A stretch of 64,000 nt of DNA from Pseudooceanicola nanhaiensis (GTDB taxonomy: Bacteria > Pseudomonadota > Alphaproteobacteria > Rhodobacterales > Rhodobacteraceae), in NCBI RefSeq assembly GCF_020171315.1, contig NZ_JAIUZP010000007.1, positions 186,001 to 250,000 of the forward strand. Reading direction: 5' to 3'. The notes under the pieces are model-generated. The model searched no databases. It was not told the DNA's origin and was given only the letters and a program-made list of their open reading frames with translations. The translations under genes were made by a program, and so were the position numbers. Each line of letters begins with the position of its first letter. The first letter of the stretch is position 1. Below, piece by piece: positions 35,385 through 44,336 of the stretch.

Positions 35385-36800
35385 ATGCACCGCTACCCGC
35401 GCAACCTGATCGGTTATGGTCCCACGCCGCCGGATCCGGCATGGCCGGGCGGGGCGAAGATCGCGGTGAGCTTCGTGCTGAACTACGAGGAAGGCGGCGA
35501 GAACAACCTGCTGCACGGCGATGCCGCCTCCGAGGCCTTCCTGTCCGAGATTGTGGGCGCCGCGCCCTGGCCCGGCCAGCGGCACTGGAACATGGAAAGC
35601 AACTATGAATACGGCGCCCGCGCCGGGTTCTGGCGGCTGCACCGGCTGTTCACCGGGGCGGGGATTCCCCTGACGGTCTATGGCGTGACCACGGCGCTTG
35701 CGCGCAGTCCGGAACAGCTCTGGGCCATGCAGGAGGCGGGCTGGGAAATCGCCAGCCACGGTCTGAAGTGGATCGAACACAAGGACATGACCGAGGAGGA
35801 GGAGCGCGGCCACATGGAAGAGGCCGTGCGGCTTCATACCGAGGTCGTGGGCACCCCGCCGCAGGGCTGGTACACCGGGCGCTGCTCCATGAACACGGTC
35901 AAGCTGGCGGCAGAGCTGGGGATGGACTGGGTCTCCGACACCATCGACGACGATTTGCCCTACTGGCTGCCCGTGGGCGATCGCGACCAGCTGGTGATCC
36001 CCTACACGATGGACGCCAACGATATGCGCTTCGCCGTGGCCGCGGGCTTTGGCGGCGGGGACGAGTTCTTCACCTACCTCAAGGACAGTTTCGACGCGCT
36101 CTATGCCGAGGGGCAGGCCGGCGCGGCCAAGATGATGTCCATCGGGATGCACTGCCGCATCCTGGGCCGACCGGGCCGTATCATGGCGCTGAAACGCTTC
36201 CTCGACTACGCGCAGGGCCACGCGGGCGTCTGGTTCCCGCGCCGCATCGACATCGCGAAGCATTGGAAGGCCGTGCACCCGCCCTCGCGCTTCGGGTTCA
36301 AGCCCTCGCAGATGGACCGCGAGACCTTCGTGAAAACCTTCGGCGGCATGGTCGAACATTCGCCCTGGGTGGCCGACCGGGCCTTCGATCTCGAACTGGG
36401 CCCGGCGCATGACCGCGCCGTGGGGCTGCAGAACGCGCTGGTCCGCGTGCTGCGCTCTGCCTCGGACGAGGAAAAGCTGGGCGTGCTGAAGCTGCACCCC
36501 GATCTTGCAGGCAAGCTGCAACAGGCCAAGCGGCTGACGCCCGAGAGCGAGGACGAACAATCCTCCGCCGGGCTGACGGCGCTGACCGACGCGGAACGCG
36601 CCACCTTCACCGCGCAGAACGAGGCCTACCAGTCGAAATTCGGCTTCCCCTTTATCATCGCGGCGAAAGACAATACCAAGGCCACCATCATGGCCGCCTT
36701 CGAGACCCGCCTCGCCAATGACCGCGAGACCGAGTTCAGGACGGCCTGCGCTCAGGTCGAGCGCATCGTGTATCACCGACTGAAGGATCTGCTGCCGTGA
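35385..36800 (+). CDS. puuE: Bifunctional allantoinase PuuE / OHCU decarboxylase
   Basis: 471 residues, two enzymes in one chain. Residues 1 to about 300 are the cofactor-independent allantoinase PuuE of the polysaccharide deacetylase fold ([61 protein letters not shown]). Residues about 305-471 are OHCU decarboxylase (UraD): the [17 protein letters not shown] start, [11 protein letters not shown], and [20 protein letters not shown]. Together with UraH it converts 5-hydroxyisourate through OHCU to S-allantoin and then to allantoate. Some lineages encode these as two genes. It overlaps the next start by 4 nt (GTGA). Confidence 0.95.
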   Translation: MHRYPRNLIGYGPTPPDPAWPGGAKIAVSFVLNYEEGGENNLLHGDAASEAFLSEIVGAAPWPGQRHWNMESNYEYGARAGFWRLHRLFTGAGIPLTVYGVTTALARSPEQLWAMQEAGWEIASHGLKWIEHKDMTEEEERGHMEEAVRLHTEVVGTPPQGWYTGRCSMNTVKLAAELGMDWVSDTIDDDLPYWLPVGDRDQLVIPYTMDANDMRFAVAAGFGGGDEFFTYLKDSFDALYAEGQAGAAKMMSIGMHCRILGRPGRIMALKRFLDYAQGHAGVWFPRRIDIAKHWKAVHPPSRFGFKPSQMDRETFVKTFGGMVEHSPWVADRAFDLELGPAHDRAVGLQNALVRVLRSASDEEKLGVLKLHPDLAGKLQQAKRLTPESEDEQSSAGLTALTDAERATFTAQNEAYQSKFGFPFIIAAKDNTKATIMAAFETRLANDRETEFRTACAQVERIVYHRLKDLLP

Positions 36801-37618
36801 CCCGCAGCTACTATGCGCCGCAAGGCGGACTGCCCGGACAGAACGAGGCGCTCTACGAGCCTGCCCGTTTCACCACCTCCTACGCCCTGATCCCGGCGGT
36901 GACGATGACCGACATCGTCACCTCCAACCTGCCGGGCTGGGACAAGACCCGCGCCTGGATCATCGCCCGCCCGATGACCGGCTTTGCCGAGACCTTTGCC
37001 CAGCTGATCGTCGAAGTGGCCCCCGGCGGCGGCGCCACCGCGCCCGAGCCCGATGCGGGCGCCGAGGGCGTGGTCTTCGTCGTGAAGGGCACCGTCACCG
37101 TCACCATCGACGGCACCGCCCGTGCGCTGAGCGAGGGTGGCTATGCCTTCCTCGCGCCCGGTGCCGACTGGCAGGTGGCGAACGCCTCCGACGCGCCCGT
37201 CACCTTCCACTGGGTGCGCAAGCGCTACGAAGTGGCCCCCGGTGTGGACGTGCCGGAAAGCTTCGTATCCTGCGATGCCGAGGGCACGCTGATCGAGATG
37301 AAGGACACCGACGGCGGTTGGGCCACCACCCGTTTCGTCGCGCCGGATGACCTGCGCCACGACATGCATGTGAACATCGTCACGATCCGCCCCGGCAACC
37401 GCATTCCCTTTGCCGAGACCCACGTTATGGAACACGGGCTCTACGTGCTTCAGGGGCGTGGCCGCTACCTGCTGAACACCGATTGGGTCGATGTGGGCCC
37501 GGGCGATTTCATGTGGCTGCGCGCCTTCTGCCCGCAGGCCTGCGTGGCCGAGGGCGATACGGACTTCCGCTACCTGCTCTACAAGGACGTGAACCGCCAT
37601 CCGGGGCTGACCCTGTGA
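36797..37618 (+). CDS. allE: (S)-ureidoglycine aminohydrolase
   Basis: 273 residues, bicupin, cytosolic or possibly periplasmic in other lineages; no signal here. Releases ammonia from S-ureidoglycine to give ureidoglycolate, Mn-dependent. Seen: SYYAPQGGLPGQNEALYEPA, YALIPAVTMTDIVTSNLPGW, first cupin EGVVFVVKGTVTVTIDG, second cupin IPFAETHVMEHGLYVLQGRG with the metal His/Glu, and GDFMWLRAFCPQACVAEG. GTG start 36797 overlaps the puuE stop. The gene that would supply its substrate, allantoate amidohydrolase (allC), is not in the window. Confidence 0.93.
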   Translation: MTRSYYAPQGGLPGQNEALYEPARFTTSYALIPAVTMTDIVTSNLPGWDKTRAWIIARPMTGFAETFAQLIVEVAPGGGATAPEPDAGAEGVVFVVKGTVTVTIDGTARALSEGGYAFLAPGADWQVANASDAPVTFHWVRKRYEVAPGVDVPESFVSCDAEGTLIEMKDTDGGWATTRFVAPDDLRHDMHVNIVTIRPGNRIPFAETHVMEHGLYVLQGRGRYLLNTDWVDVGPGDFMWLRAFCPQACVAEGDTDFRYLLYKDVNRHPGLTL

Positions 37619-37623
37619 GCCAG

Positions 37624-38112
37624 ATGCCCGCCCGGATCACGGCCGAGCCGCTCACGGCAGCCGCCTTCGCCCCCTTCGGTGACGTGCTGGAGGTGACCGA
37701 GAGCTATGACAAGCTGATCAACGCCGGGATGTGCGAACGCTACAACGACCGCGCGCAGCTCGATTTCGGGCCCGGCGGCCGGGCGGGCATCTCCATCTTC
37801 CGCGCACAGCCGCGCAGCCTGCCCTATACGCTCGACCTGCTCGAACGGCATCCCGAGGGCTCGCAGGCCTTCGTCTCCATGTCGCAGGCGCCCTGGATGG
37901 TGATCGTGGCACCGGACGAGGACGGGCACCCCGGCGTGCCGCGGGCCTTCCTCTGCGCCCCCGGACAGGCGGTGAATTTCCACCGCGGAACATGGCACGG
38001 CGTGCTCACGCCTTTGGCAGAACCGGGGCTTTTCGCCGTAATCGACCGGATCGGCGACACCGCCAATCTGGAGGAAGTGACTCTGGACCCGCCGATCCTC
38101 ATAGTTTCGTGA
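37624..38112 (+). CDS. allA: Ureidoglycolate lyase
   Basis: 162 residues, cupin-like fold, cytosolic. Splits S-ureidoglycolate into glyoxylate and urea, the end of the ureide route. Seen: ITAEPLTAAAFAPFGDVLEV, ERYNDRAQLDF, GISIFRAQPRSLPYTLDLLE, RHPEGSQAFVSM, GQAVNFHRGTWHGVLTPL. An in-frame GTG at 37615 overlaps the allE stop in the same GTGA fashion as the gene before, so the start may be three codons earlier. It feeds glyoxylate to the C2 enzymes encoded elsewhere in the window. Confidence 0.93.
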   Translation: MPARITAEPLTAAAFAPFGDVLEVTESYDKLINAGMCERYNDRAQLDFGPGGRAGISIFRAQPRSLPYTLDLLERHPEGSQAFVSMSQAPWMVIVAPDEDGHPGVPRAFLCAPGQAVNFHRGTWHGVLTPLAEPGLFAVIDRIGDTANLEEVTLDPPILIVS

Positions 38113-38165
38113 TCAGAGCCGCCCGTCAGAGGCGGCCCGTTTCACGGTAAAGAGGGTTGGATGAG

Positions 38166-39521
38166 ATGGTGAACACCAAGCTGGGCACGCATGAGCAACT
38201 GCGTGACCCAAATTACATGCCCCCGATGATCGACGCGGTGCCGCTTGGCATCCAGCACGTGCTGGCGATGTTCGCCTCCAACGTGACCCCGGCGATCATC
38301 GTGGCGGGCGCCGCGGGCTTCGGCTTCGGTTCGGACCAGGGGGCGCTCGGCTTCCCGGACATGACCTACATGATCCAGATGGCGATGCTCTTCGCGGGGG
38401 TCGCGACGCTTTTCCAGTCCATCGGCTTCGGTCCGGTGGGGGCGCGGCTGCCGATCGTGCAGGGCACCTCCTTTGCCTTCCTGCCGGTGATGATCCCGGC
38501 GGTGGCGGGACAGGGCGTCGACGGGATGGCCGGGCTTATGACCGGCATCGTGATCGGCGGCATCTTCCACTTCTCGCTCGGCACGGTGATCGGGCGGCTG
38601 CGCTTTGCCCTGCCGCCGCTGGTGACGGGGCTGATCGTCCTGATGATCGGCCTGGCGCTCCTGCGCGTGGGCATCCAGTACGCGGCGGGGGGCGTGCCCC
38701 TGATCGGCAAGCCGGAATACGGCTCGCTCGCCATGTGGTTCCCGGCGCTGGTGGTGGTCGTCGTCTCGCTGGTGCTCAGCTTCTTCGGCAAGGGGTTGCT
38801 GTCGGTCGCGGCAGTGCTTGTGGGCCTCGTCTCGGGCTACGTGGTGGCGCTCTTCATGGGGCAGGTCAGCTTCGACAACGTGGGCCGGGCGCCGATCTTC
38901 GACGTGCCGATGCCCTTCAAGTGGGGCTTCGAGTTCGACGCGGCGATCATCGTCGGCATGTGCTTCATGGCCGTGATCTCGGCCATCGAGACGGTCGGCG
39001 ACGTCTCGGGCATCTGCAAGGGCGGCGCCAAGCGCGAAGCCACCGACAAGGAGATCGCCGGTGCCACCTTCGCGGACGGCCTCGGCTCCGCCGTGGCGGG
39101 GGTCTTCGGGGGGCTGCCCAACACCTCGTTCAGCCAGAACGTCGGCCTGATCTCCATGACCGGGGTGATGAGCCGCCACGTGGTGACCATTGGCGCCATC
39201 TTCCTGATCGTCTGCGGTCTGGTGCCCAAGTTCGGTGCGCTGGTCTCGACCGTGCCGATCAACGTGCTCGGAGGCGCGGTCATCGTCATGTTCGGCATGG
39301 TGGCCGCGGCGGGGGTCAACATGCTCTCCGACGTGGACTGGAACCGCCGCAACATGGTGATCTTCGCGGTCTCGCTCTCCATCGGCTTCGGCCTGCAGCT
39401 GGAGCCGGGGGCGCTGCAGCACCTTCCGCGCACGATGCAGATCCTGCTGACCTCCGGGCTCCTGCCCGCGGCGGGCCTCTCGGTCGTGCTGAACCTCGTG
39501 CTGCCGGACCACATGCCCTGA
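38166..39521 (+). CDS. Purine/urate:proton symporter, NCS2 (NAT) family
   Basis: 451 residues, about 12 to 14 predicted helices, inner membrane. The NAT signature is intact: SFSQNVGLISMTGVMSR in TM10 region, together with LPIVQGTSFAFLPVMIP in TM3 and AIIVGMCFMAVISAIETVGD carrying the conserved Glu. Context (ureide genes upstream, 53-nt gap) points to urate or xanthine as substrate rather than uracil. Start 38166 has AGAGGG 8 nt upstream; a TTG at 38157 is in frame. Last gene of the plus-strand ureide operon, with a terminator behind it. Confidence 0.92.
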   Translation: MVNTKLGTHEQLRDPNYMPPMIDAVPLGIQHVLAMFASNVTPAIIVAGAAGFGFGSDQGALGFPDMTYMIQMAMLFAGVATLFQSIGFGPVGARLPIVQGTSFAFLPVMIPAVAGQGVDGMAGLMTGIVIGGIFHFSLGTVIGRLRFALPPLVTGLIVLMIGLALLRVGIQYAAGGVPLIGKPEYGSLAMWFPALVVVVVSLVLSFFGKGLLSVAAVLVGLVSGYVVALFMGQVSFDNVGRAPIFDVPMPFKWGFEFDAAIIVGMCFMAVISAIETVGDVSGICKGGAKREATDKEIAGATFADGLGSAVAGVFGGLPNTSFSQNVGLISMTGVMSRHVVTIGAIFLIVCGLVPKFGALVSTVPINVLGGAVIVMFGMVAAAGVNMLSDVDWNRRNMVIFAVSLSIGFGLQLEPGALQHLPRTMQILLTSGLLPAAGLSVVLNLVLPDHMP

Positions 39522-39530
39522 ACACGAAAG

Positions 39531-39559
39531 GCGCGCCCGGTTGAGGGGGCGCGCCTGAC
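39531..39559 (+). terminator. Terminator of the ureide operon
   Basis: AGGCGCGCCC and GGGCGCGCCT arms around a short GTTGAG loop, followed by GACTTTC, 10 nt after the permease stop. Confidence 0.7.
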
Positions 39560-39565
39560 TTTCAA

Positions 39566-39643
39566 GCCTCCGGCGGGGATATTTGAGAAACGAAAATGAC
39601 GGGGTTTCCCCATTTCTGTTTCAAAAATATCCCCGCCGGAGGC
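39566..39643. repeat. 78-nt inverted repeat between convergent genes
   Basis: The left arm GCCTCCGGCGGGGATATTT (39566-39584) is exactly complementary to the right end (39625-39643), and pairing continues imperfectly inwards (GAGAAACG against TGTTTC). A 19-bp perfect stem of this size is more than a plain terminator. It separates the ureide operon from the CaiB-like gene and may stop transcription from both sides. Confidence 0.8.
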
Positions 39644-39670
39644 CTTAATTCTCTTGGGCGGGCCGGCGCC

Positions 39671-40783
39671 TCAGTCGTCCTGGCCGAGCTTGGGCGATGC
39701 GGCCGTGAGCTTCAGTTCCGCGTCCGAGAAGACCATGGGCGAGCGCACCGAGGGGATGCCGTCCAGTTCCACCTTCATGCCGCGCGCCACGACCTGCGGG
39801 TCGGCAAAGACCTCGTCCATCGTGTTGATCGGCCCGGCGGGCACGCCTTGTGCCTCGCAGGCGGCCAGCAGGTCGGTCTTGGTGAAGCGCAGGCATTCGG
39901 CCTGCAGCAGCTCTGTCAGCTTGTCCCGGTGCGCGATCCGGTCGGCATTGGTGACGAAGGCGGGGTCCGCCTTCATCCACTCCAGCCCGAGGATGTCGCA
40001 CAGCCGCTGGTACTGGCCGTCATTGCCGGTGGCGATGATGATATGGCCGTCCGAGGTCTCGAACACCTGGTAGGGCGTGAGGTTGGGGTGGAAGTTCCCC
40101 GTCCGGCCCGGAGGCGTGCCCGTGGTCAGGTAGTTCATCGCCTGGTTGGCGGTGATCGCCACGGCCACGTCGAGCAGCGCCATGTCGATATGCTGGCCCT
40201 TGCCGGTGGCGGCCCGCTGGTGCAGCGCGGCGAGGATCGCCGTGGCAGAGTAGACGCCGGTGAAAATGTCGGTGATCGCCACGCCTGCACGCTGCGGCTG
40301 GCCGTCAGGGTCGCCGGTGATCGACATCAGCCCGGACATGCCCTGGATGATGTAGTCATAGCCCGCGCGGTGCGCGTAGGGGCCGGTCTGGCCGAAACCG
40401 GTGATCGAGCAGTAGATCAGCCCGGGGTTCACCTCTTTCAGGCTCTCGTAGTCGAGCCCGTATTTCTTCAGCCCGCCGAGCTTGAAGTTCTCGATCAGGA
40501 TATCCGCGTCCCTGACCAGTTCGCGGACCTTTTCCTGCCCCTCGGGGGTGCGGAAGTCGACCGTGATGCTCTTCTTGCCGCGGTTGCAGGAGTGGAAGTA
40601 GGAGGCGGTCTTGTCGCCCTCCCGCTCCACGAAGGGGGGGCCCCAGCGACGGGTGTCGTCGCCCTCGGGCGCCTCGACCTTGATCACCTCGGCGCCGAGG
40701 TCCGACAGAGTCTGACCGGCCCAGGGGCCGGCCAGGATACGGGCGAGTTCAACGACCTTCAGGCCGGCCAGGGGGTAGCTCAT
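39671..40783 (-). CDS. CaiB/BaiF family (class III) CoA transferase
   Basis: 370 residues, cytosolic. Seen: LAGLKVVELARILAGPWAGQ, LGAEVIKVEAPEGDDTRRWG, ILIENFKLGGLKKYGLDYES, YCSITGFGQTGPYAHRAGYD, and AITDIFTGVYSATAILAAL with the catalytic-type Asp. It moves CoA between organic acids; the acids cannot be named from sequence (formyl, succinyl, mesaconyl or itaconyl CoA are all possible). The start overlaps the DsbA-like gene stop (ATGA), an odd coupling. Confidence 0.9.
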   Translation of the reverse strand: MSYPLAGLKVVELARILAGPWAGQTLSDLGAEVIKVEAPEGDDTRRWGPPFVEREGDKTASYFHSCNRGKKSITVDFRTPEGQEKVRELVRDADILIENFKLGGLKKYGLDYESLKEVNPGLIYCSITGFGQTGPYAHRAGYDYIIQGMSGLMSITGDPDGQPQRAGVAITDIFTGVYSATAILAALHQRAATGKGQHIDMALLDVAVAITANQAMNYLTTGTPPGRTGNFHPNLTPYQVFETSDGHIIIATGNDGQYQRLCDILGLEWMKADPAFVTNADRIAHRDKLTELLQAECLRFTKTDLLAACEAQGVPAGPINTMDEVFADPQVVARGMKVELDGIPSVRSPMVFSDAELKLTAASPKLGQDD

Positions 40784-41451
40784 CCGGCGAGTGCCTCGTC
40801 GATCAGTTTCTTGAGGTCCGCGTAGGTCATGTTGGAATGCTTGACCCCGTTGATGAACAGCGTCGGCGTGGCGTTCACCTCGTCTGCGGTCGCGTTCTTC
40901 TGGTACCAGGCCACCAGTTCGCGGGCCTTCTGGTCATCGGAGAGGCAGGCCTCGATCGTGTCGTTGTCGAGGCCTGCGACCTTGCCGATGTTGCGCAGGT
41001 TGTTGGCGATCCCGGCCTCGGTATCGGCGGCGAGCCATTCCTTCTGGCGGTCGAAGAGCATGTCGGAGATGCCGAAGAAGCGCATCGGGCCGGTGCAGCG
41101 GGCGATCATCGCGGCCCAGAGACCGTATTTGTCGAAATAGACATCGCGGTAGATGAACTTCACCTTGCCGGTGTCGATGTACTCCGTCTTCAGCTGCTTG
41201 TAGGGGCCTGCGTGGAAGCTGGCACAATGCGGGCAGGTGAAGGAGGCATATTCCATCAGGGTGACGGGGGCGTTCGGATCGCCCTGCACCATCTCGACGA
41301 TGGAGGAAGTGTCGATGTCGTCCGGCGTCTCGTTCTGAGCGGCTGCGATCTGGGTCACCCCGGTGTCGCCGCCACGGGTCAGGCCGTACCAGACGCCCCC
41401 GGCTGCGGCCACGGCGGCGCCACCGGCCGCGATGAAGATCCTGCGGTCCAT
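40780..41451 (-). CDS. DsbA-family thiol:disulfide oxidoreductase
   Basis: 223 residues. A TAT-like N-terminus with a helix (DRRIFIAAGGAAVAAAGGVW) places it in the periplasm or membrane-anchored. The active site is FTCPHCASFH (CPHC, as DsbA), with the cis-Pro loop NATPTLFING near residue 195. Helical insertion between them as in DsbA/DsbG-like thioredoxins. Probably oxidises or isomerises disulfides of exported proteins such as cytochromes. It precedes the CaiB-like gene with a 4-nt overlap and follows dciA by 13 nt. Confidence 0.92.
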   Translation of the reverse strand: MDRRIFIAAGGAAVAAAGGVWYGLTRGGDTGVTQIAAAQNETPDDIDTSSIVEMVQGDPNAPVTLMEYASFTCPHCASFHAGPYKQLKTEYIDTGKVKFIYRDVYFDKYGLWAAMIARCTGPMRFFGISDMLFDRQKEWLAADTEAGIANNLRNIGKVAGLDNDTIEACLSDDQKARELVAWYQKNATADEVNATPTLFINGVKHSNMTYADLKKLIDEALAG

Positions 41452-41464
41452 GGGCAGTCCTTTC

Positions 41465-41971
41465 CTATTGCTTGCGTTTTCCTAGAACATTCTTCGCCAG
41501 CGTCTCAAGGGCGTTGCGCAGCCCTTCGTCGCCGACATCCTGTGACACGGCCCGGGCCTGCTGCGAGACCATTGGGTCCGGCGGCACCGGGGCTTTCGGT
41601 TTCGGGCGCGAGAAGTCGACCTGCCCCTCGGCAAAGCCGGTGGGTGCGGTCTGGGTCACCCGGACGCGGGAAATGGCGTTGTAGCCATAGACCGCGTTCA
41701 CCCGGTCGCGCATCTTGTCCTTCTGCATCTCGACCATCTGGGCCAGCGCCCCGGTGGTCAGCACGGTCAGCGTGGCGCCGAAGCCCTGCCGCCCGTATTT
41801 CACGTCCACCGGGCGGGCCATGGCGGCGAGGTCTTCGCCCACGATCTCGTCCCAATGGGTCAGCAGCCGCGTCACCGCGAAGCCCCGGGTTTCACCGGCC
41901 TGACGGATACGGGTCTCCAAGAGTTTGGAGGTGCGGGCAAATCCGTATGTCGACGTCTGGCGGCGGGGCAT
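41465..41971 (-). CDS. dciA: DUF721 protein, DciA-type helicase-loading factor
   Basis: 168 residues. The N-terminal DUF721 domain has GFARTSKLLETRIRQAGETR, AVTRLLTHWDEIVGEDLAAM and RPVDVKYGRQGFGATLTVLT; the C-terminal part is Pro- and charged-rich (FSRPKPKAPVPPDPMV). DciA replaces DnaC in most bacteria and helps load DnaB at forks. The start is chosen at ATG 41971 with CAGGATG 8 nt upstream; 41980 is an alternative. It is divergent from mutY with 80 nt between starts. Confidence 0.8.
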   Translation of the reverse strand: MPRRQTSTYGFARTSKLLETRIRQAGETRGFAVTRLLTHWDEIVGEDLAAMARPVDVKYGRQGFGATLTVLTTGALAQMVEMQKDKMRDRVNAVYGYNAISRVRVTQTAPTGFAEGQVDFSRPKPKAPVPPDPMVSQQARAVSQDVGDEGLRNALETLAKNVLGKRKQ

Positions 41972-42051
41972 GGGTTGCATCCTGTGGTTCGGCGCTATTC
42001 TAGTGGCTCGCACCACGGGAGCCAGAGGAATGCTGCAGGAGACCATAAAGA

Positions 42052-43110
42052 ATGCGTGAAACGGACCTCAGCGGGGCCCTTCTGACGTGGTATGACCGCC
42101 ATGCGCGCGAGATGCCGTGGCGCGTGGGCCCGGCGGAGCGGCGCGCGGGCCTGCGGCCCGATCCCTACCGGGTCTGGTTGTCGGAGGTGATGCTGCAGCA
42201 GACCACCGTTGCCGCGGTGCGAGACTACTTCGAGCGGTTCACGACGCGTTGGCCCACGGTCTCCGATCTGGCCGCCGCCGAGGATGCGGATGTGATGGGC
42301 GAATGGGCGGGGCTTGGCTATTACGCCCGCGCCCGCAACCTGCTGAAATGCGCCCGCGCCGTGGTGGCGGAGCATGGCGGCACCTTTCCGGATACCCGCG
42401 CCGGGCTGCTCTCGCTGCCGGGCATCGGGCCCTATACGGCGGGGGCCATCGCCTCCATCGCCTTCGACCGGGCCGAGGTGGTGGTGGATGGCAACGTGGA
42501 GCGGGTCATGGCCCGGCTCCATGACGTCCACACGCCCCTGCCTGCCGCCAAGCCCGAGCTGACGGCACTGGCCGAGGCGCTGACGCCCGTGGACCGTCCC
42601 GGCGACTACGCGCAGGCCGTGATGGATCTTGGCGCGACCATCTGCACGCCGCGCAATCCCGCCTGCGGTATCTGCCCCTGGCGCGATCCCTGTGCGGCCC
42701 GCGTGGCGGGGACTGCGCCGGAGCTGCCCAAGAAGACACCGAAGAAGCCCAAGCCTACCCGCCTTGGCATTGCCTACGTCGCACGTCGCGCCGATGGCGC
42801 ATGGCTGCTGGAACGGCGGCCCGACAAGGGCCTGCTGGGCGGGATGCTGGGCTGGCCCGGCTCCGACTGGGGCGCGGCCCCGCAGGAGGCCCCGCCGCTT
42901 CAGGCCGACTGGCAGACCCTGGGCGCGGAGGCCCTGCATACCTTCACCCACTTCCACCTGCGGCTGACGGTGCGGATCGCCCATCTGCCCGAGGGCGCAA
43001 ACCCGGAGCGCGGCACCTTCCTGCCCCCTGCGGCCTTTCGCCCCTCGGATCTGCCCACGGTGATGCGAAAGGCGTTTGACCTCGCCCGGCCGGCGTTGGA
43101 AACTCCGTGA
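42052..43110 (+). CDS. mutY: A/G-specific adenine DNA glycosylase
   Basis: 352 residues. Removes adenine mispaired with 8-oxoguanine. Seen: LSEVMLQQTTVAAVRDYFER with the catalytic Glu, helix-hairpin-helix LPGIGPYTAGAIASIAFDR, VVDGNVERVMARL with the catalytic Asp, the [4Fe-4S] ligands in CTPRNPACGICPWRDPC, and a NUDIX-like C-terminal 8-oxoG recognition domain (RADGAWLLERRPDKGLLGG, ALHTFTHFHLRLTV). GCAGGAG precedes ATG 42052. Full length. Confidence 0.96.
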   Translation: MRETDLSGALLTWYDRHAREMPWRVGPAERRAGLRPDPYRVWLSEVMLQQTTVAAVRDYFERFTTRWPTVSDLAAAEDADVMGEWAGLGYYARARNLLKCARAVVAEHGGTFPDTRAGLLSLPGIGPYTAGAIASIAFDRAEVVVDGNVERVMARLHDVHTPLPAAKPELTALAEALTPVDRPGDYAQAVMDLGATICTPRNPACGICPWRDPCAARVAGTAPELPKKTPKKPKPTRLGIAYVARRADGAWLLERRPDKGLLGGMLGWPGSDWGAAPQEAPPLQADWQTLGAEALHTFTHFHLRLTVRIAHLPEGANPERGTFLPPAAFRPSDLPTVMRKAFDLARPALETP

Positions 43111-43192
43111 CAGGGACGCCACGCCCGGGGACCCGGCGCGCAGCCCCGGCGCACACCCAGAGCACCCCCCGGGTCGGCAATCGGAGGCCCTC

Positions 43193-44320
43193 ATGATCCC
43201 ATCACACGCTGTCGGACGGTTCTGGCGCGCCATGCCCTTCTGGATGTCGGTGCTGATGGCACCGCTGGCCCTGATCGGGGCCATGGTGGGCGGCTGGACC
43301 GTGATCCTGCTGCCGCTCTACGGGCTGGTGATGGTGACCATCCTCGACAAGATCGAAGGCCTGAACGAGGAGAATGCCGATCCCGAGACCGGGGTCGAGC
43401 AGCTCTTCTGGTATCGTCTCGTCACGATCATCTGGGCGCCCCTGCAATTTGTCACGCTCTTCGGGCTTATCGCCTATGTGACGCGGAGCGATCACCTCTC
43501 GACGCTGGAGACGGTGGTTCTGTTCTACGGGCTTGGCGTGATGACCGGGGCGATCGGCATCGTCTACAGCCACGAGTTGCTGCACCAGCGGAACAACTTC
43601 GAACGCTGGCTGGGGGATATCCTGCTGGCGATGGTGCTCTACTCGCACTTCCGCTCGGAACACCTGCTGGTGCACCACTGGGACGTGGGCACGCCGAAGG
43701 ACGCGGTGACGGCCAAGTACAACGAGGGTTTCCACCGGTTCTTCTTCCGGGTGCTGCGGGACTGCCCGCGCTCTGCCTGGCGGGCGGAGGTGCGGATGCT
43801 GGCCCGGCGCAAGCTGGGCCCGCTCAGCCGGCGCAATCCCTTCTGGCGGTACTGGGCGCTTCAGGCGTTGATGCTGGCGCTTGCGCTGATCATCGGCGGC
43901 TGGGTCGGCTTGGCGCTCTTCCTCTGGCAGGCGCTGGTGGCGGTCTGGCTGCTGGAGCTGACGAACTACGTTGAACACTACGGGCTGACGCGGAAGTACC
44001 TCGGTCACGGCAAGTTCGAACATGTGAAGCCGCACCACAGCTGGAACGCCTCGCAGACCGCGTCGAACTGGCTGCTGATCAACCTGCAGCGCCATTCCGA
44101 CCATCACTACAAGCCCGACCGCCGCTTCCCGCTGCTGCAGACCTATGACGAGAGCGAGGCGCCGCAGCTGCCCTACGGCTATCCGCTGATGGGGGCCATC
44201 GCCATGGTGCCCCCGGTCTGGCGGCGGATGATGAATCCCCGTGTCAGACGGTGGCGGAAGATGTATTACCCCGAGATCACCGACTGGGCGCCCTACAAGA
44301 CGGGCCGCCACGTCGACTGA
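43193..44320 (+). CDS. alkB: AlkB-type alkane 1-monooxygenase
   Basis: 375 residues, integral membrane non-heme di-iron hydroxylase. All histidine boxes are present: YSHELLHQRNN (HExxH-type), HFRSEHLLVHHWDVG, LTNYVEHYGLTRKYLG (AlkB signature NYVEHYGL) and LQRHSDHHYKPDRRF (HxxHH). Six hydrophobic helices. It hydroxylates n-alkanes at the terminal carbon using electrons from rubredoxin; no rubredoxin or rubredoxin reductase is next to it. ATG 43193 has CGGAGG upstream. It is followed after 16 nt by an HNH-like gene on the same strand. Confidence 0.95.
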   Translation: MIPSHAVGRFWRAMPFWMSVLMAPLALIGAMVGGWTVILLPLYGLVMVTILDKIEGLNEENADPETGVEQLFWYRLVTIIWAPLQFVTLFGLIAYVTRSDHLSTLETVVLFYGLGVMTGAIGIVYSHELLHQRNNFERWLGDILLAMVLYSHFRSEHLLVHHWDVGTPKDAVTAKYNEGFHRFFFRVLRDCPRSAWRAEVRMLARRKLGPLSRRNPFWRYWALQALMLALALIIGGWVGLALFLWQALVAVWLLELTNYVEHYGLTRKYLGHGKFEHVKPHHSWNASQTASNWLLINLQRHSDHHYKPDRRFPLLQTYDESEAPQLPYGYPLMGAIAMVPPVWRRMMNPRVRRWRKMYYPEITDWAPYKTGRHVD

Positions 44321-44336
44321 CCGGGAAGGAACCGAC

